Shown here: positions 52,597 to 63,020 of the stretch, one piece after another | Layout: every line of letters begins with the position of its first letter | Numbering within the stretch: position 1 is the first letter of the stretch | NCBI GenBank assembly: GCA_016191285.1 | Contig: JACPPA010000014.1 | Location: 100,452 to 164,451, forward strand | Reading direction: 5' to 3' | Source of the DNA: Gammaproteobacteria bacterium | Lineage (GTDB): Bacteria; Pseudomonadota; Gammaproteobacteria; Ga0077536 | DNA: 64,000 nucleotides | Notes under the pieces: model-generated | Database searches by the model: none | Seen by the model: the letters and a program-made list of their open reading frames with translations, nothing else | What the model was told of the DNA's origin: nothing | Position numbers and translations under genes: made by a program

Positions 52597-53070
52597 TTAA
52601 AACGGAATATCGTCGTCGAAATCCGGCATCGGCGCGTCCGCACTATCGCGCGCCTTACTCGCGCCCGCTTCGCGCGGTGCACTCGGTTCGAAGTTACTGC
52701 TTCCACCGCCACCGCTGCTGCTGCCGCCAGCGCCGCGCCCGCCCAGCATTTGCATTTCGTTGGCGACGATTTCAGTGGAGTAGCGATCGTTGCCATCGCG
52801 ATCCTGCCATTTGCGCGTTTGCAGTCGACCTTCGATGTAGATCTGCGAGCCTTTCTTTAAGTACTCGCCAGCAATTTCCGCGAGGCGCCCAAAGAACACC
52901 ACGCGATGCCATTCGGTGCGTTCTTGCTGGTCGCCCGTTTCCTTATCACGCCACGACTCGGCCGTGGCCAGGCGCAGGTTGGCAATGGCGCTCCCAGCCG
53001 TGGTATAGCGCACTTCCGGATCGGCGCCGAGGTTACCAATAAGCATTACTTTGTTGAGTCCGCGAGCCAT
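52597..53070 (-). CDS. ssb: Single-stranded DNA-binding protein
   Basis: The 157-residue SSB has an OB-fold ([47 protein letters not shown]), a Gly/Ser linker and the acidic interaction tip ending DFDDDIPF. It lies beside an MFS gene and uvrA, the common gammaproteobacterial layout. Confidence 0.97.
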   Translation of the reverse strand: MARGLNKVMLIGNLGADPEVRYTTAGSAIANLRLATAESWRDKETGDQQERTEWHRVVFFGRLAEIAGEYLKKGSQIYIEGRLQTRKWQDRDGNDRYSTEIVANEMQMLGGRGAGGSSSGGGGSSNFEPSAPREAGASKARDSADAPMPDFDDDIPF

Positions 53071-53152
53071 GAGTGTTCTCCGTTTTGTTAAGGTTGGCAG
53101 CGTCCGTGCTGCGCGCCCGATTCTAAAGAGAGGCTCTCGCCGGCGCTACTCC

Positions 53153-54349
53153 TCAGCCATGCGCGCCTAGCGAATTTTCAGCGGCCACGTCCGAAATCGG
53201 CGTGCGTAACGTAAGCAGCAGCCAGACCAGTGACAGCACACTCGCCGCGGCAAAAACTCCATGAGTGCCGAACACTTGAGCGACCGCACCGCCGCTCACG
53301 CCACCGATAAAGGTGCCGACGAATTGACCCGTGGAGTAAGCGCCCAGCGCGCCGCCCGTACCACTGGCCGGCGCCGCGCGCGAAATCCGGCTCGGCAGCG
53401 ACGCCTCGAGGAAATTGAATCCAATAAAGAACAGCGTGAGCACCGCGCCCACGGCATAACGGTTGGGTGGCACGCACCACAACAGCAATTCGGCGATTCC
53501 AATGCACCCGATAGCCGTTGGAAACAGGCGCGCCGCGAAACTCAATCGACTCGAGCGGCCAATCAGCGGGGCGACACAGAGCATGGAGAGCAGCATTACT
53601 GGAATATAAATCGTGTAATGCTGGGCTTTAGGCAGGGCAAGATCGTGCGCGAGGACCACGGGAATCGAAACGAAACTCGCGGCGAGCACTAAATGCAGGC
53701 ACAGCACGCCAAGATAAAGCGTGCCCAATTCGGCCGCGGGTCCAGCGGTCGCAGCGTCTTCGCGCGATTGCGGTTTAGGCGCTCCGGGCACCGCGAACAG
53801 GATTAATCCTAACGCGCCGAGTCCGCACAGCGCGCCGCCGATAAAGACGCCGCGCAAACCGAATCGCGCATCGATCAGCGGACCGATGACGAAGGCGAGC
53901 GAAAACGCCACGCCAATACTGACTCCGATAATCGCCATGGTCTTCGTGCGCTGTTCGAGACGGGTTAGGTCGGCGGCCAGCGCGAGGGTCGCGCCGGATA
54001 CCGCGCCCGCACCTTGCAACGCGCGCCCGGCGACCACCGCGAGAATATGGGCGGCGGACGCGGCGACCAAGCCGCCGAGCGTGAAAATGACAAGGCCCAG
54101 CGTGATCACGGGTTTACGTCCGATGCGATCGGACCACCGGCCCATGGGGATCTGGAACAAGGCCTGCGTTAGTCCATATAAACCGAGGGCGAGGCCGACC
54201 AAAAACGTGGTCGCGCCCGCCAGATGATCGACATATAGGGCAAGCACCGGCACCACCATGAAGAGCCCGAGCATGCGCAAAAAAAATGCCGCCGCGAGCG
54301 CGAGCGCCGTCTGCAACTCAAGCGGGGACATGCGTGTGGAGGTAGACAC
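53153..54349 (-). CDS. MFS transporter (YajR/drug exporter-like)
   Basis: The 398-residue protein has 12 hydrophobic helices, the first with [16 protein letters not shown] and the loop motif [14 protein letters not shown]. It matches the MFS proteins commonly found between ssb and uvrA. Substrates are unknown. GTG at 54349 starts it; an ATG six codons in (54331) is an alternative. It shares a 111-bp divergent region with uvrA. Confidence 0.88.
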   Translation of the reverse strand: MSTSTRMSPLELQTALALAAAFFLRMLGLFMVVPVLALYVDHLAGATTFLVGLALGLYGLTQALFQIPMGRWSDRIGRKPVITLGLVIFTLGGLVAASAAHILAVVAGRALQGAGAVSGATLALAADLTRLEQRTKTMAIIGVSIGVAFSLAFVIGPLIDARFGLRGVFIGGALCGLGALGLILFAVPGAPKPQSREDAATAGPAAELGTLYLGVLCLHLVLAASFVSIPVVLAHDLALPKAQHYTIYIPVMLLSMLCVAPLIGRSSRLSFAARLFPTAIGCIGIAELLLWCVPPNRYAVGAVLTLFFIGFNFLEASLPSRISRAAPASGTGGALGAYSTGQFVGTFIGGVSGGAVAQVFGTHGVFAAASVLSLVWLLLTLRTPISDVAAENSLGAHG

Positions 54350-54460
54350 GTGAGGATAGAACTGCCGGGGTGGACGGAAAGTCCGTATAGTACTCGTTTG
54401 CCGTTTCGGCCCGCCAGCGGGTCGGGCAGGTCACAACTCGATTGCCATGGGTCTCACGCG

Positions 54461-57313
54461 ATGGACACTATTTCTCTCCGCGGCGCACGCACGCACAATC
54501 TAAAAAATATCGATCTCGATCTGCCGCGCGATAAATTAATCGTGATCACGGGCTTGTCGGGTTCCGGTAAATCGTCGCTCGCGTTCGATACGATTTACGC
54601 CGAGGGTCAGCGGCGCTACGTGGAATCGTTGTCGGCTTATGCGCGGCAATTTTTATCGATGATGGAAAAGCCGGACATCGATCATATCGAGGGTTTGTCG
54701 CCGGCCATTTCCATCGAACAGAAATCGACCTCGCACAATCCACGCTCCACCGTCGGCACCATCACTGAAATCTACGATTATCTGCGCCTGCTCTATGCCC
54801 GCGTCGGTGAACCGCGGTGCCCTGATCATCAAGAAATCCTCGAAGCACAAACCGTTTCGCAAATGGTCGATCAGGTATTGGCGCTGCCAGTAGACACGCG
54901 GCTCATGATCGTGGCGCCGGTCATCAAAGGCCGCAAGGGTGAACATCAGCAGGTGCTCGAGCAATTGGCCCGGCAAGGGTTTGTGCGCGCCGTGATCGAC
55001 GGCAACGTGGTGACCCTGGATGATCCGCCGGCACTCGCCTTGAATAAAAAGCACGACATCGATGTGGTGATCGATCGGGTCAAGGTTGGCGGCGACTTGA
55101 AGCAACGGCTCGCCGAGTCTTTCGAGACCGCGCTAAAGCTCGGTGAAGGCGTCGCCAAGGCCCAGTTTATCGATCAGCCGCAGCACGCCGAACTGTTGTT
55201 CTCCGCCAAATTCGCGTGCCCGCGCTGCGGTTACAGCATTAACGAACTTGAGCCGCGCCTGTTTTCGTTTAACAACCCGACCGGGGCGTGCGCGAAATGC
55301 GACGGGCTTGGCATCATCGAATTTTTTGATCCGGAGCGGATCTTGCAGCGCCCCGCTGTCAGCTTGCCGGCGGGCGCAATCCATGGCTGGGATCGCCGCA
55401 ATGCCTACTACTACCAGCTCATCACCGCGCTCGCCGCGCATTACAAATTTGATCCCGACACTCCCTACGAGAATCTACCGCCAGCGGTGCAAACGGCGGT
55501 GTTGTACGGCAGCGGTAAGGAAGATATTGCCTTCACCTATCTGACTTCGGGCGGCCGCAGTTATACGCGCAAGCATCCATTCGAAGGCGTCATCCACAAT
55601 ATGGAGCGGCGTTATCGCGAGACCGATTCGAATTTAGTCCGCGAAGATCTCGCACGATTCCTAGGGTCCAAGCCCTGCGGCGAGTGCGAAGGCACCCGGC
55701 TCAATCGCGGCGCACGCCATGTGTATATCGCGGATCACGCGATCCCCGCGATTTCCAGTATGCCGATTGGTGTTGCGCAACGATTTTTCGGCGAACTTTC
55801 ACTGTCTGGGAAACGCGGCGAAATCGCCGCGAAAATCGTCAAGGAAGTAAAGCTGCGGCTGCAATTCCTGGTCAATGTGGGGCTTGATTATTTGACGCTC
55901 GATCGCAGCGCCGAAACGCTCTCTGGCGGTGAGGCGCAGCGCATTCGGCTGGCGAGCCAGATCGGCGCGGGCCTGGTCGGCGTCATGTATATCTTGGACG
56001 AACCGTCGATTGGCCTGCATCAACGCGATAACGCGCGCCTGCTCGACACGCTGATTCATTTGCGCGACATCGGCAACACCGTGATTGTCGTCGAACACGA
56101 TGAAGACGCGATCCGCACCGCCGATCACGTGGTCGATATGGGCCCCGGCGCTGGCGTGCACGGTGGTCAAGTCGTCGCGCAGGGCACGCCGCAGGCGATC
56201 GCGAACTCGGTCGAATCGTTAACGGGCCAATATTTGTCGGGCCGGCGCCGCATTGAAATTCCCTCACGTCGCCACGCGCCCGATCCCGAACGCATGTTTC
56301 GCTTGCTGGGTGCGCGCGGCAACAATCTGTGCGAAGTCGATCTCGAAATACCGTGCGGCCTCATGGTGTGCGTGACGGGGGTTTCGGGATCGGGAAAATC
56401 CACCCTGGTCAACGACACGCTTTATCATCTCACCGCGCGTGAATTGAACGGTGCGAGCCTGGAGCCCGCGCCCTACGCGCGGCACGAAGGCCTGGAGCAA
56501 TTCGACAAAGTCGTCGACATCGACCAAAGCCCGATCGGACGCACGCCGCGTTCGAACCCGGCTACGTATACCGGACTTTTCACGCCGATCCGCGAGTTAT
56601 TCGCGGCGGTGCCTGAGTCACGTTCGCGCGGCTACCAACCGGGGCGGTTCAGTTTCAATGTCAAAGGCGGCCGCTGCGAGGCCTGCCAAGGCGACGGCGT
56701 TATTAAAGTTGAAATGCATTTTCTGCCCGACATTTACGTGGCCTGCGATATTTGCAAGGGCAAGCGCTATAACCGCGAAACGCTGGAAGTGTTGTACAAG
56801 GGCAGAAACGTCAACGAAGTGCTGGAAATGACCATCGAGGAGGCCAGCCCGTTTTTCGCCGCGGTACCGACCATCGCCCCGAAGCTGCAAACGATGATGG
56901 ACGTTGGGCTTTCCTATATCCGGCTCGGTCAGAATGCGACCACGCTCTCCGGCGGCGAAGCGCAGCGCGTGAAACTCTCGCGCGAACTTTCCAAGCGCGA
57001 TACCGGCAAGACCTTATATATTCTGGATGAGCCGACGACCGGCCTGCATTTCCACGACATCGAACAATTATTGAAAGTCCTGCATCGGCTGCGCGATCAC
57101 GGCAACACCATCGTCGTTATCGAACACAATTTGGATGTGATCAAGACCGCCGACTGGGTCGTCGATCTCGGACCTGAAGGTGGGAATCGCGGTGGCCGGA
57201 TCATCGCGACCGGCACCCCGGAGAATATTGCGCGGCATCCTGAAAGTTATACCGGTCAGTTTTTGGCGCCGCTGTTAGGCACGCATTCAGTGCGGCAGTT
57301 GGATGTTGCATAG
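54461..57313 (+). CDS. uvrA: Excinuclease ABC subunit A
   Basis: The 950-residue DNA-damage sensor has two ABC modules: Walker [20 protein letters not shown] and [13 protein letters not shown], and signatures [12 protein letters not shown] and [12 protein letters not shown]. The zinc modules are CPRCGYSI...CAKC and CEACQG...CDICKG. ATG at 54461 starts the classical [16 protein letters not shown]; a longer frame upstream is not family-like. I found no convincing LexA box in the divergent region. Confidence 0.97.
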   Translation: MDTISLRGARTHNLKNIDLDLPRDKLIVITGLSGSGKSSLAFDTIYAEGQRRYVESLSAYARQFLSMMEKPDIDHIEGLSPAISIEQKSTSHNPRSTVGTITEIYDYLRLLYARVGEPRCPDHQEILEAQTVSQMVDQVLALPVDTRLMIVAPVIKGRKGEHQQVLEQLARQGFVRAVIDGNVVTLDDPPALALNKKHDIDVVIDRVKVGGDLKQRLAESFETALKLGEGVAKAQFIDQPQHAELLFSAKFACPRCGYSINELEPRLFSFNNPTGACAKCDGLGIIEFFDPERILQRPAVSLPAGAIHGWDRRNAYYYQLITALAAHYKFDPDTPYENLPPAVQTAVLYGSGKEDIAFTYLTSGGRSYTRKHPFEGVIHNMERRYRETDSNLVREDLARFLGSKPCGECEGTRLNRGARHVYIADHAIPAISSMPIGVAQRFFGELSLSGKRGEIAAKIVKEVKLRLQFLVNVGLDYLTLDRSAETLSGGEAQRIRLASQIGAGLVGVMYILDEPSIGLHQRDNARLLDTLIHLRDIGNTVIVVEHDEDAIRTADHVVDMGPGAGVHGGQVVAQGTPQAIANSVESLTGQYLSGRRRIEIPSRRHAPDPERMFRLLGARGNNLCEVDLEIPCGLMVCVTGVSGSGKSTLVNDTLYHLTARELNGASLEPAPYARHEGLEQFDKVVDIDQSPIGRTPRSNPATYTGLFTPIRELFAAVPESRSRGYQPGRFSFNVKGGRCEACQGDGVIKVEMHFLPDIYVACDICKGKRYNRETLEVLYKGRNVNEVLEMTIEEASPFFAAVPTIAPKLQTMMDVGLSYIRLGQNATTLSGGEAQRVKLSRELSKRDTGKTLYILDEPTTGLHFHDIEQLLKVLHRLRDHGNTIVVIEHNLDVIKTADWVVDLGPEGGNRGGRIIATGTPENIARHPESYTGQFLAPLLGTHSVRQLDVA

Positions 57314-57345
57314 AAGCGCTCAAATTTTGAGTTAGAGCTGCGCTT

Positions 57346-57531
57346 GTGGGAGCTGCTTTAGCAGCGAATCTTCGAACAGCCCATTCGCGACGCTCCCACA
57401 TTCTAGTGTGGTGTCCCGCAATGGACCTTAATAAATCGACGCGTTTCTATTGTGGGAGCGGCTTTAGCCGCGAATGTCCTTTAAGTCAAAGATTCGCCGC
57501 TAAAGCGGCTCCCACAAAGGCCGCTCCTACA
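57346..57531. repeat. REP cluster, at least four elements
   Basis: Elements: 57346-57369 (stem GCTGC/GCAGC), a decayed copy near 57383-57400, 57452-57475 (stem GCGGC/GCCGC) and its inverted partner 57492-57517, then a truncated CTCCTACA copy to 57531. The changed but still paired stem of the first element shows selection for structure. They lie downstream of uvrA. Confidence 0.88.
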
Positions 57532-57533
57532 TT

Positions 57534-58184
57534 CTAGATCGCTATCTGTCGCCCTAGTCCCGCCGCGTAAATAATAATAATCGGCAGCTGCGCTTCGAGC
57601 GTAATGACATGCGTCAGCAACCCATCATAGCCGCGTCGTGCAGTCTGATTATCGAGACTCGTACCAAGCTGGTAGCCAACTTGCGCGCCAAGGCGATGCG
57701 CGAGATACGATGTTAATACCACGGCCAAGGCGATCTCGATCCCCGGCCACAAGCTAGTCGCGGTCATCGACAAATACGCCGTCATCCAGCGAAACAGAAA
57801 GCCGGTCGCCAGCATGCCTTGCAGCGGCAGGATCAAATAGCGATGCGTATAAAACACCGGCAACACCGGCGCTATCAAAGCCAACAAATATAAGAGACCG
57901 AGAATGACACTAGGTTTAACTTCATTCGCGGCCATGAGCGTCGCGAGATCCGGCGCGGCACGCAGTCCAAACAGCGCCGGGTAACTGAAATAGACGAAGC
58001 CCAAGACCAATACCGCGCGGACCAACGGCACGCCGAGGTACTCCCAGCTCCACAACGCCGGCGGATTATTTTCGAACACGCGCACCAGCCACGTCGATAA
58101 AAACGGTTCGAGAGCCGCGAGCACGCCGTAGCCGGCCATCGCCAGCAACAGGTGGCTATTGAAAAGGATGTCGAGGAAATACAT
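57534..58184 (-). CDS. Conserved hypothetical integral membrane protein
   Basis: I do not recognise this 216-residue protein. It has about five or six hydrophobic helices (for example LLLAMAGYGVLAAL, VLVLGFVYFSYPALFGL, ILGLLYLLALIAPVLPVFY). ATG at 58184 is preferred over the longer frame to 58241, which adds a basic stretch. It ends inside the REP cluster after uvrA. Confidence 0.7.
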   Translation of the reverse strand: MYFLDILFNSHLLLAMAGYGVLAALEPFLSTWLVRVFENNPPALWSWEYLGVPLVRAVLVLGFVYFSYPALFGLRAAPDLATLMAANEVKPSVILGLLYLLALIAPVLPVFYTHRYLILPLQGMLATGFLFRWMTAYLSMTATSLWPGIEIALAVVLTSYLAHRLGAQVGYQLGTSLDNQTARRGYDGLLTHVITLEAQLPIIIIYAAGLGRQIAI

Positions 58185-58254
58185 GCGGCGGGAATGGTGC
58201 CTGACTGCTGTGAGTTTGACCAGCAAGCTTGACGATCTCACTGGGGGTTCTCAT

Positions 58255-58281
58255 CGTGGGAGCGGATTTATCCGCGAATCT
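58255..58281. repeat. Single REP element
   Basis: GTGGGAGCGGATTTATCC followed by GCGAATC forms a stem GCGGA/TCCGC with TTTA loop. It lies between the divergent membrane-protein and PfkB-kinase genes. Confidence 0.85.
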
Positions 58282-58359
58282 TCCGTTACCGAATATCGCT
58301 AATCACGCCTAAGCAAATTAAACTCCTGCCATCGCCGTTTCATCATTCAGGGACACCCC

Positions 58360-59307
58360 ATGTCAGCGCTAATCTGCGGCTCATTTGCTTATGACAACAT
58401 CATGGTCTTTCAGGATCACTTCAAGAATCACATCCTGCCCGACAAAATCCATATTCTGAATGTGTCGTTCCTAGTGCCGAAGCTGCGCCGTGAGTTCGGC
58501 GGCTGTGCCGGCAATATTGCGTACAATTTAAAGCTCATCGGCGGTGAACCCATTCCAATGGGCACGGTGGGCGATGATTTTTCGCCGTATGCGACATGGA
58601 TGCAGCAATGCGGGATCAACGCACGTCACGTGAAAGTCGCCGCAGGCACCCTCACCGCGCAGGCGTTTATCACCACCGATCTCGCGGATAATCAAATCAC
58701 CGCGTTTCATCCCGGCGCGATGGAGCGCTCGGCCGATAATAAAGTCAGCGATGTGAGTGACGTGACCATCGGCATCATCGCACCCGACGGTCGGCAAGGC
58801 ATGATCGATCATGCCGCACAATTTGCCGCCGCCAACATTCCATTCATTTTCGATCCCGGCCAAGGCATGCCGATGTTCGATGGTAATGATCTCAAGCGCT
58901 TCATCGACCAAGCAACCTGGGTCACCGTGAACGACTACGAATCGCAGTTGATGCAGGAACGCACCGGCTGGTCGAATGAGGAAATTGCGCAAAAGGTGGA
59001 TGCGTTCATCGTGACCCGCGCCGGCGATGGCTCCTGGATTTACACGCAAGGCAAACGGCTCGACATTCCCGCCGCCAAACCGCGTCAGATTATCGATCCC
59101 ACCGGCTGCGGCGACGCCTATCGCGCTGGGTTGCTCTTTGGCTTGATGAATAAATTCGAGTGGGAGGTGACGGGGCGGATAGCGGCGCTGTTAGGCGCGA
59201 TCAAAATCGCCCATGCCGGCACCCAAAATCACCGCTTTACGCGCGCGGAATTCGCCAAGGCTTACCGTGACGCGTTTGGCCAGTCCTTAAGCTGGTCAGC
59301 AAACTAG
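58360..59307 (+). CDS. PfkB-family carbohydrate/adenosine kinase
   Basis: The 315-residue protein has the N-terminal PfkB signature around FGGCAGNIAYNLKLIGG and the catalytic motif DPTGCGDAYRAGLLFG, with the base Asp in GCGD replacing the commoner GAGD. The sequence is close to bacterial adenosine-kinase-like members of the family. The substrate may be adenosine or another nucleoside/sugar. It is monocistronic. Confidence 0.87.
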   Translation: MSALICGSFAYDNIMVFQDHFKNHILPDKIHILNVSFLVPKLRREFGGCAGNIAYNLKLIGGEPIPMGTVGDDFSPYATWMQQCGINARHVKVAAGTLTAQAFITTDLADNQITAFHPGAMERSADNKVSDVSDVTIGIIAPDGRQGMIDHAAQFAAANIPFIFDPGQGMPMFDGNDLKRFIDQATWVTVNDYESQLMQERTGWSNEEIAQKVDAFIVTRAGDGSWIYTQGKRLDIPAAKPRQIIDPTGCGDAYRAGLLFGLMNKFEWEVTGRIAALLGAIKIAHAGTQNHRFTRAEFAKAYRDAFGQSLSWSAN

Positions 59308-59352
59308 ACTTGTCCGACAATGATTTTATCTAATTTGTCGTGTGAGCTTCAC

Positions 59353-59417
59353 TGTGGGAGCCGCGTTAGCGGCGAATAAAGCGCAATAAGGATTCGCCGC
59401 TAACGCGGCTCCCACAA
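59353..59417. repeat. REP pair with altered stem
   Basis: Two inverted elements at 59353-59376 and 59392-59417 have the stem GCCGC/GCGGC and GTTA loop, instead of the GCGGC/GCCGC with TTTA seen elsewhere. Ends are GTGGGAG and CGAAT. The pairing is preserved. They lie in the 267-bp gap before the type I secretion operon. Confidence 0.85.
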
Positions 59418-59574
59418 AAACACCAGGCATCGTTTAAGCAAAGCAGGATGACTACTAATCTAAAGCCCGAATAGGAAACCCTCCCGCCTCCGCCTCCGCG
59501 CGAGCTGTGCCTAACTAAACCTCAGCACGCACCCACATACTCGCCGTTGGTTTCCCACCAATCGGATCTCGCGC

Positions 59575-61719
59575 ATGGATGCGCCGCTCGATACCGGCCT
59601 TCAGTCCCTCGTGTTACTCGCGCGCCTGCACGGCCTGCCCGCGGATGCGCGCGCTATTCAACACGAGTTCGGCCTACCCGATGCGCGGCTAACCCCGCAA
59701 TCACTAATACGCGCGGCGCGCTGGCTGGGACTCAAGGCCCGCGCCATGCAGAGCACGCTCCCGCGTCTCGCGCAGACGCCGCTTCCCGCCTTGGCGCGCA
59801 TGGCGAGCGGCGATTGGTTATTGCTTGCCGCCGTGCGGGATGACAGAGTGCTGGTGAAAGATCCGCGGATGCACGCGCCCCAACTCATGCTCAAAGCTGA
59901 ATTCGCACAGCAGTGGTCGGGTGAGATGGTGTTGGCGATTCCGCGTGCGCGGTTCACTGCTGCTTGGCGCACCTTCGACTTCTCCTGGTTCCTCCCCGCC
60001 ATCCTCAACTACCGCCGCCTGCTCAGCGAAGTGCTGCTCGCGTCGTTCGCGCTCCAACTGTTCGCGCTCGCCTCGCCCCTCTTCTTCCAAGTCGTCATCG
60101 ACAAAGTGCTGGTGCATCGTGGTCTCTCCACTTTAGATGTGCTGTGCGTCGGCCTGCTCGTGGTCTCCGTGTTCGAAGTCGTCCTAGGCCTCCTCCGCAC
60201 CTATGTCCTCGCCCACACCACCAACCGCATCGATGTGCGCCTGGGCGCCGATTTATTTCGCCACCTGTTGCGCCTGCCGGTCGCCTACTTCGAAGCGCGC
60301 CGCGTCGGCGACACCGTCGCCCGCGTGCGTGAGCTGGAAAACATCCGGAGTTTCTTAACCGGCTCGGCGCTCACCGTCGGCATCGATTTGGTCTTCACCG
60401 GGGTCTTCTTCGCCCTGCTGCTGTTGTACAGCCCGCGGCTGACGGTGGTCGTCGCCGCCAGTCTGCCGGTGTATGTGCTGCTCGCGGCCGGCGTCACCCC
60501 CGTCTTCCGTGCGCGCCTCGAAGACAAATTCAGTCGCGGCGCCGAAGCCCAAGCGTATCTGGTCGAAACCGTGTCCGGCATCGAGACCTTGAAGGCCGCG
60601 GCGGTGGAGCCGCAACACGCCCGCCGGTGGGAAGAACTGCTCGCGGCCTCCGTCGCCGCCAGCTTCCGCACCTTGACGCTCGGCAATCTCGCCGGCCAAG
60701 GCGCGGGCCTCATTCAAAAGATCACCACCGTGCTCATTCTGTGGCTCGGCGCGCGCTTGGTGATTGAAGGCCGTCTCACCGTCGGTGAACTGGTCGCGTT
60801 CAACATGCTCGCCGGTCGCATCGCAAGCCCCATCCTGCGCCTCGCGCAACTGTGGCAGGACTTCCAACAAGCCGGCGTGTCGGTGCGGCGCTTAGGCGAC
60901 ATCTTGAACGCGGTGGCCGAGCCCGCGCACCACCCCGGTCGCACCTCGCTGCCGACGGTGGCCGGACGCATCACTTTCGACCAGGTGCATTTTCGCTACC
61001 GGCCCGAACGCACCGATGTGTTGAATGGTCTCACGTTTGACATCACGCCCGGCCAAGTGGTGGGCCTGGTCGGTCCCTCGGGCTCGGGCAAGAGCACGCT
61101 CGCCAAACTCATCCAACGCCTGCACGTGCCAACGCAAGGCCGCGTGTTGGTCGATGGGCAGGACTTGGCGCTACTCGATCCGACCTGGCTCCGCCAGAAC
61201 GTCGGCGTGGTGTTGCAAGAGAACCGCTTGTTCAACCGCACGGTGCGCGAGAACATCGCCCTCCGCGATGCGGCGTTACCGGTGGAACGCGTGGTGCAAG
61301 CCGCGACCTTGGCCGGCGCGCACGCCTTCATCCTCGAACTCCCCGAAGGCTACGACACGGTGGTGGGCGAGCAGGGCGCCTCGCTCTCCGGTGGTCAACG
61401 GCAACGCATCGCGCTCGCCCGCGCCCTCGTCACCGACCCTCGCATCTTGATATTGGACGAAGCCACCTCGGCCCTCGACTACGAATCCGAAGCCATCATC
61501 CAAGCCCACATGCGCTTCATCACCAACGGCCGCACGGTGTTCATCATCGCGCATCGCTTAACCGCCGTCCGCCATGCCGATGTCATCTTCGTGATTGATC
61601 ACGGCCGCATCGTCGAGCAAGGCACGCATAAAGAACTGGTCGAACGCGCCGGTCAATACGCCCGGCTCTACAGTCATCAAACCGAGGGGTTGTCGGTGGT
61701 CACGCCCATCGGCTCATGA
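59575..61719 (+). CDS. Type I secretion ATPase/permease (HlyB-like)
   Basis: The 714-residue exporter has an N-terminal C39-like domain (to about 125) without the catalytic Cys, a six-helix transmembrane domain, and an ABC domain with Walker A GPSGSGKST, signature LSGGQRQRIALARAL, Walker B ILILDEATSALD and the switch His in IIAHRLTAV. A Cys-less C39 domain means it holds unprocessed substrates, as HlyB does for RTX toxins. No substrate or TolC gene is in the window. The next gene overlaps (ATGA). Confidence 0.93.
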   Translation: MDAPLDTGLQSLVLLARLHGLPADARAIQHEFGLPDARLTPQSLIRAARWLGLKARAMQSTLPRLAQTPLPALARMASGDWLLLAAVRDDRVLVKDPRMHAPQLMLKAEFAQQWSGEMVLAIPRARFTAAWRTFDFSWFLPAILNYRRLLSEVLLASFALQLFALASPLFFQVVIDKVLVHRGLSTLDVLCVGLLVVSVFEVVLGLLRTYVLAHTTNRIDVRLGADLFRHLLRLPVAYFEARRVGDTVARVRELENIRSFLTGSALTVGIDLVFTGVFFALLLLYSPRLTVVVAASLPVYVLLAAGVTPVFRARLEDKFSRGAEAQAYLVETVSGIETLKAAAVEPQHARRWEELLAASVAASFRTLTLGNLAGQGAGLIQKITTVLILWLGARLVIEGRLTVGELVAFNMLAGRIASPILRLAQLWQDFQQAGVSVRRLGDILNAVAEPAHHPGRTSLPTVAGRITFDQVHFRYRPERTDVLNGLTFDITPGQVVGLVGPSGSGKSTLAKLIQRLHVPTQGRVLVDGQDLALLDPTWLRQNVGVVLQENRLFNRTVRENIALRDAALPVERVVQAATLAGAHAFILELPEGYDTVVGEQGASLSGGQRQRIALARALVTDPRILILDEATSALDYESEAIIQAHMRFITNGRTVFIIAHRLTAVRHADVIFVIDHGRIVEQGTHKELVERAGQYARLYSHQTEGLSVVTPIGS

Positions 61720-63020
61720 ACTCGCGCCCCTTAGAACTCCAGTTCCTGCCCGCCGCGCTGGAAATCGAGGAGACGCCGCCCCTGCCGTTGGCGCGCGCGA
61801 TGGTGTGGGCCATCGTCGCCTTTCTCGCACTGGCCCTCGTCTGGTCCTACGTCGGTCGCGTCGACATCGTCGGTGTCGCGCCGGGCAAGCTCGTACCCAC
61901 CGGCCGTACGAAAACGATCCAACCGCTAGAGCGCTCAGTCGTCAAAAGTATTCTCATCACCGAAGGCCAACATGTGAACGCCGGTGACGTGCTGATCGAA
62001 CTCGACCCCAGTACCCCGGCCGCCGACAAGGCCCGCCTCGACCAGGAGCGCCAAGCCTTGACGTTGGACCACGCCCGACTCACCCGCCTGCTCGACACCA
62101 TTCGCGGTCACCGCGTGGGCACCGACTTAACCTCGGTCCCGACGCAAGACCGCTTCGCCCAACAACTCGCCGAATACCGTGCCGCCATCTCCGGTATCGA
62201 AGAAGACCGCCGCCAGAAACGCGCCGAGCGCGAGGCGGTGAACGCCCGCCTCACCCAACTCGACGCCACCCTGCCGCTCATCACCGAAGAAGCCGAGGCA
62301 CATCAGAAACTCACCGTCACCGGTATCGTGCCGCGCGTGAAGTGGCTGGCCGTCGAACGCGAACGCATCGGCATTCAACAAGAGCTCGCGGCGCAGCGCG
62401 AACAACGGAAAGTCTTGGATGCCACGCTCGATTCGCTGAACGAGCGGCGCAAGGTCACCGACGCGCAATACCAGAGCCGCTGGATGGCGGAGCTCACCGA
62501 CACCGAGACCAAGCTCGCCACCTATCACGAAGAGCTTGCCAAGGCCGAGCGGCGGCTGGCGCTCACCACCCTCACTGCACCGGTATCCGGCACGGTGCAA
62601 CAGTTAGCGGTACACACCGAGGGTGGGGTGGTGACCGAGGCGCAACCCTTGCTGGTCCTGGTGCCCGATGACTCGCCGCTCGAAGTGGAAGCGATGGTGC
62701 CCAACAAAGACATTGGCTTTGTGTACGAAGGCCAGGCCGCCATCGTCAAGATTGAGACGTTCAACTTCACGAAGTATGGGTATCTCACCGGCAAGGTGAG
62801 CAAGGTCTCGCATGACGCGGTGGCGGATAAGGAGCAGGGGCTCATCTATCCGGCGCATATCGCACTCGATGCGACGACCATCAAGGTTGATGGCCAACCG
62901 GTTCACCTCTCGCCGGGAATGGCGGTGACGGCGGAGCTGAAGCTGGGGCAGCGGCGGGTGATTGAGTTTTTACTCAGTCCGTTGTTGCGGTACAGCCAAG
63001 AGAGTGGGCGGGAGCGATGA
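61716..63020 (+). CDS. HlyD-type membrane fusion protein
   Basis: The 434-residue adaptor has one transmembrane helix at about 27-47 (VWAIVAFLALALVWSYV). The first lipoyl half contains SVVKSILITEGQHVNAGDVLIELDP, a long coiled coil rich in Glu/Arg/Gln follows, and a second half contains TLTAPVSGTVQQLAVHTEGG. It links HlyB and an outer-membrane TolC-type channel. Start and stop overlap both neighbours, so the three genes are probably translated together. Confidence 0.92.
   Translation: MNSRPLELQFLPAALEIEETPPLPLARAMVWAIVAFLALALVWSYVGRVDIVGVAPGKLVPTGRTKTIQPLERSVVKSILITEGQHVNAGDVLIELDPSTPAADKARLDQERQALTLDHARLTRLLDTIRGHRVGTDLTSVPTQDRFAQQLAEYRAAISGIEEDRRQKRAEREAVNARLTQLDATLPLITEEAEAHQKLTVTGIVPRVKWLAVERERIGIQQELAAQREQRKVLDATLDSLNERRKVTDAQYQSRWMAELTDTETKLATYHEELAKAERRLALTTLTAPVSGTVQQLAVHTEGGVVTEAQPLLVLVPDDSPLEVEAMVPNKDIGFVYEGQAAIVKIETFNFTKYGYLTGKVSKVSHDAVADKEQGLIYPAHIALDATTIKVDGQPVHLSPGMAVTAELKLGQRRVIEFLLSPLLRYSQESGRER

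Noticed and set aside
54350..54460. LexA/SOS box upstream of uvrA
   Set aside because: No CTGT-N8-ACAG-like site; a partly symmetric CGTATAGTACTCG is too weak to call.
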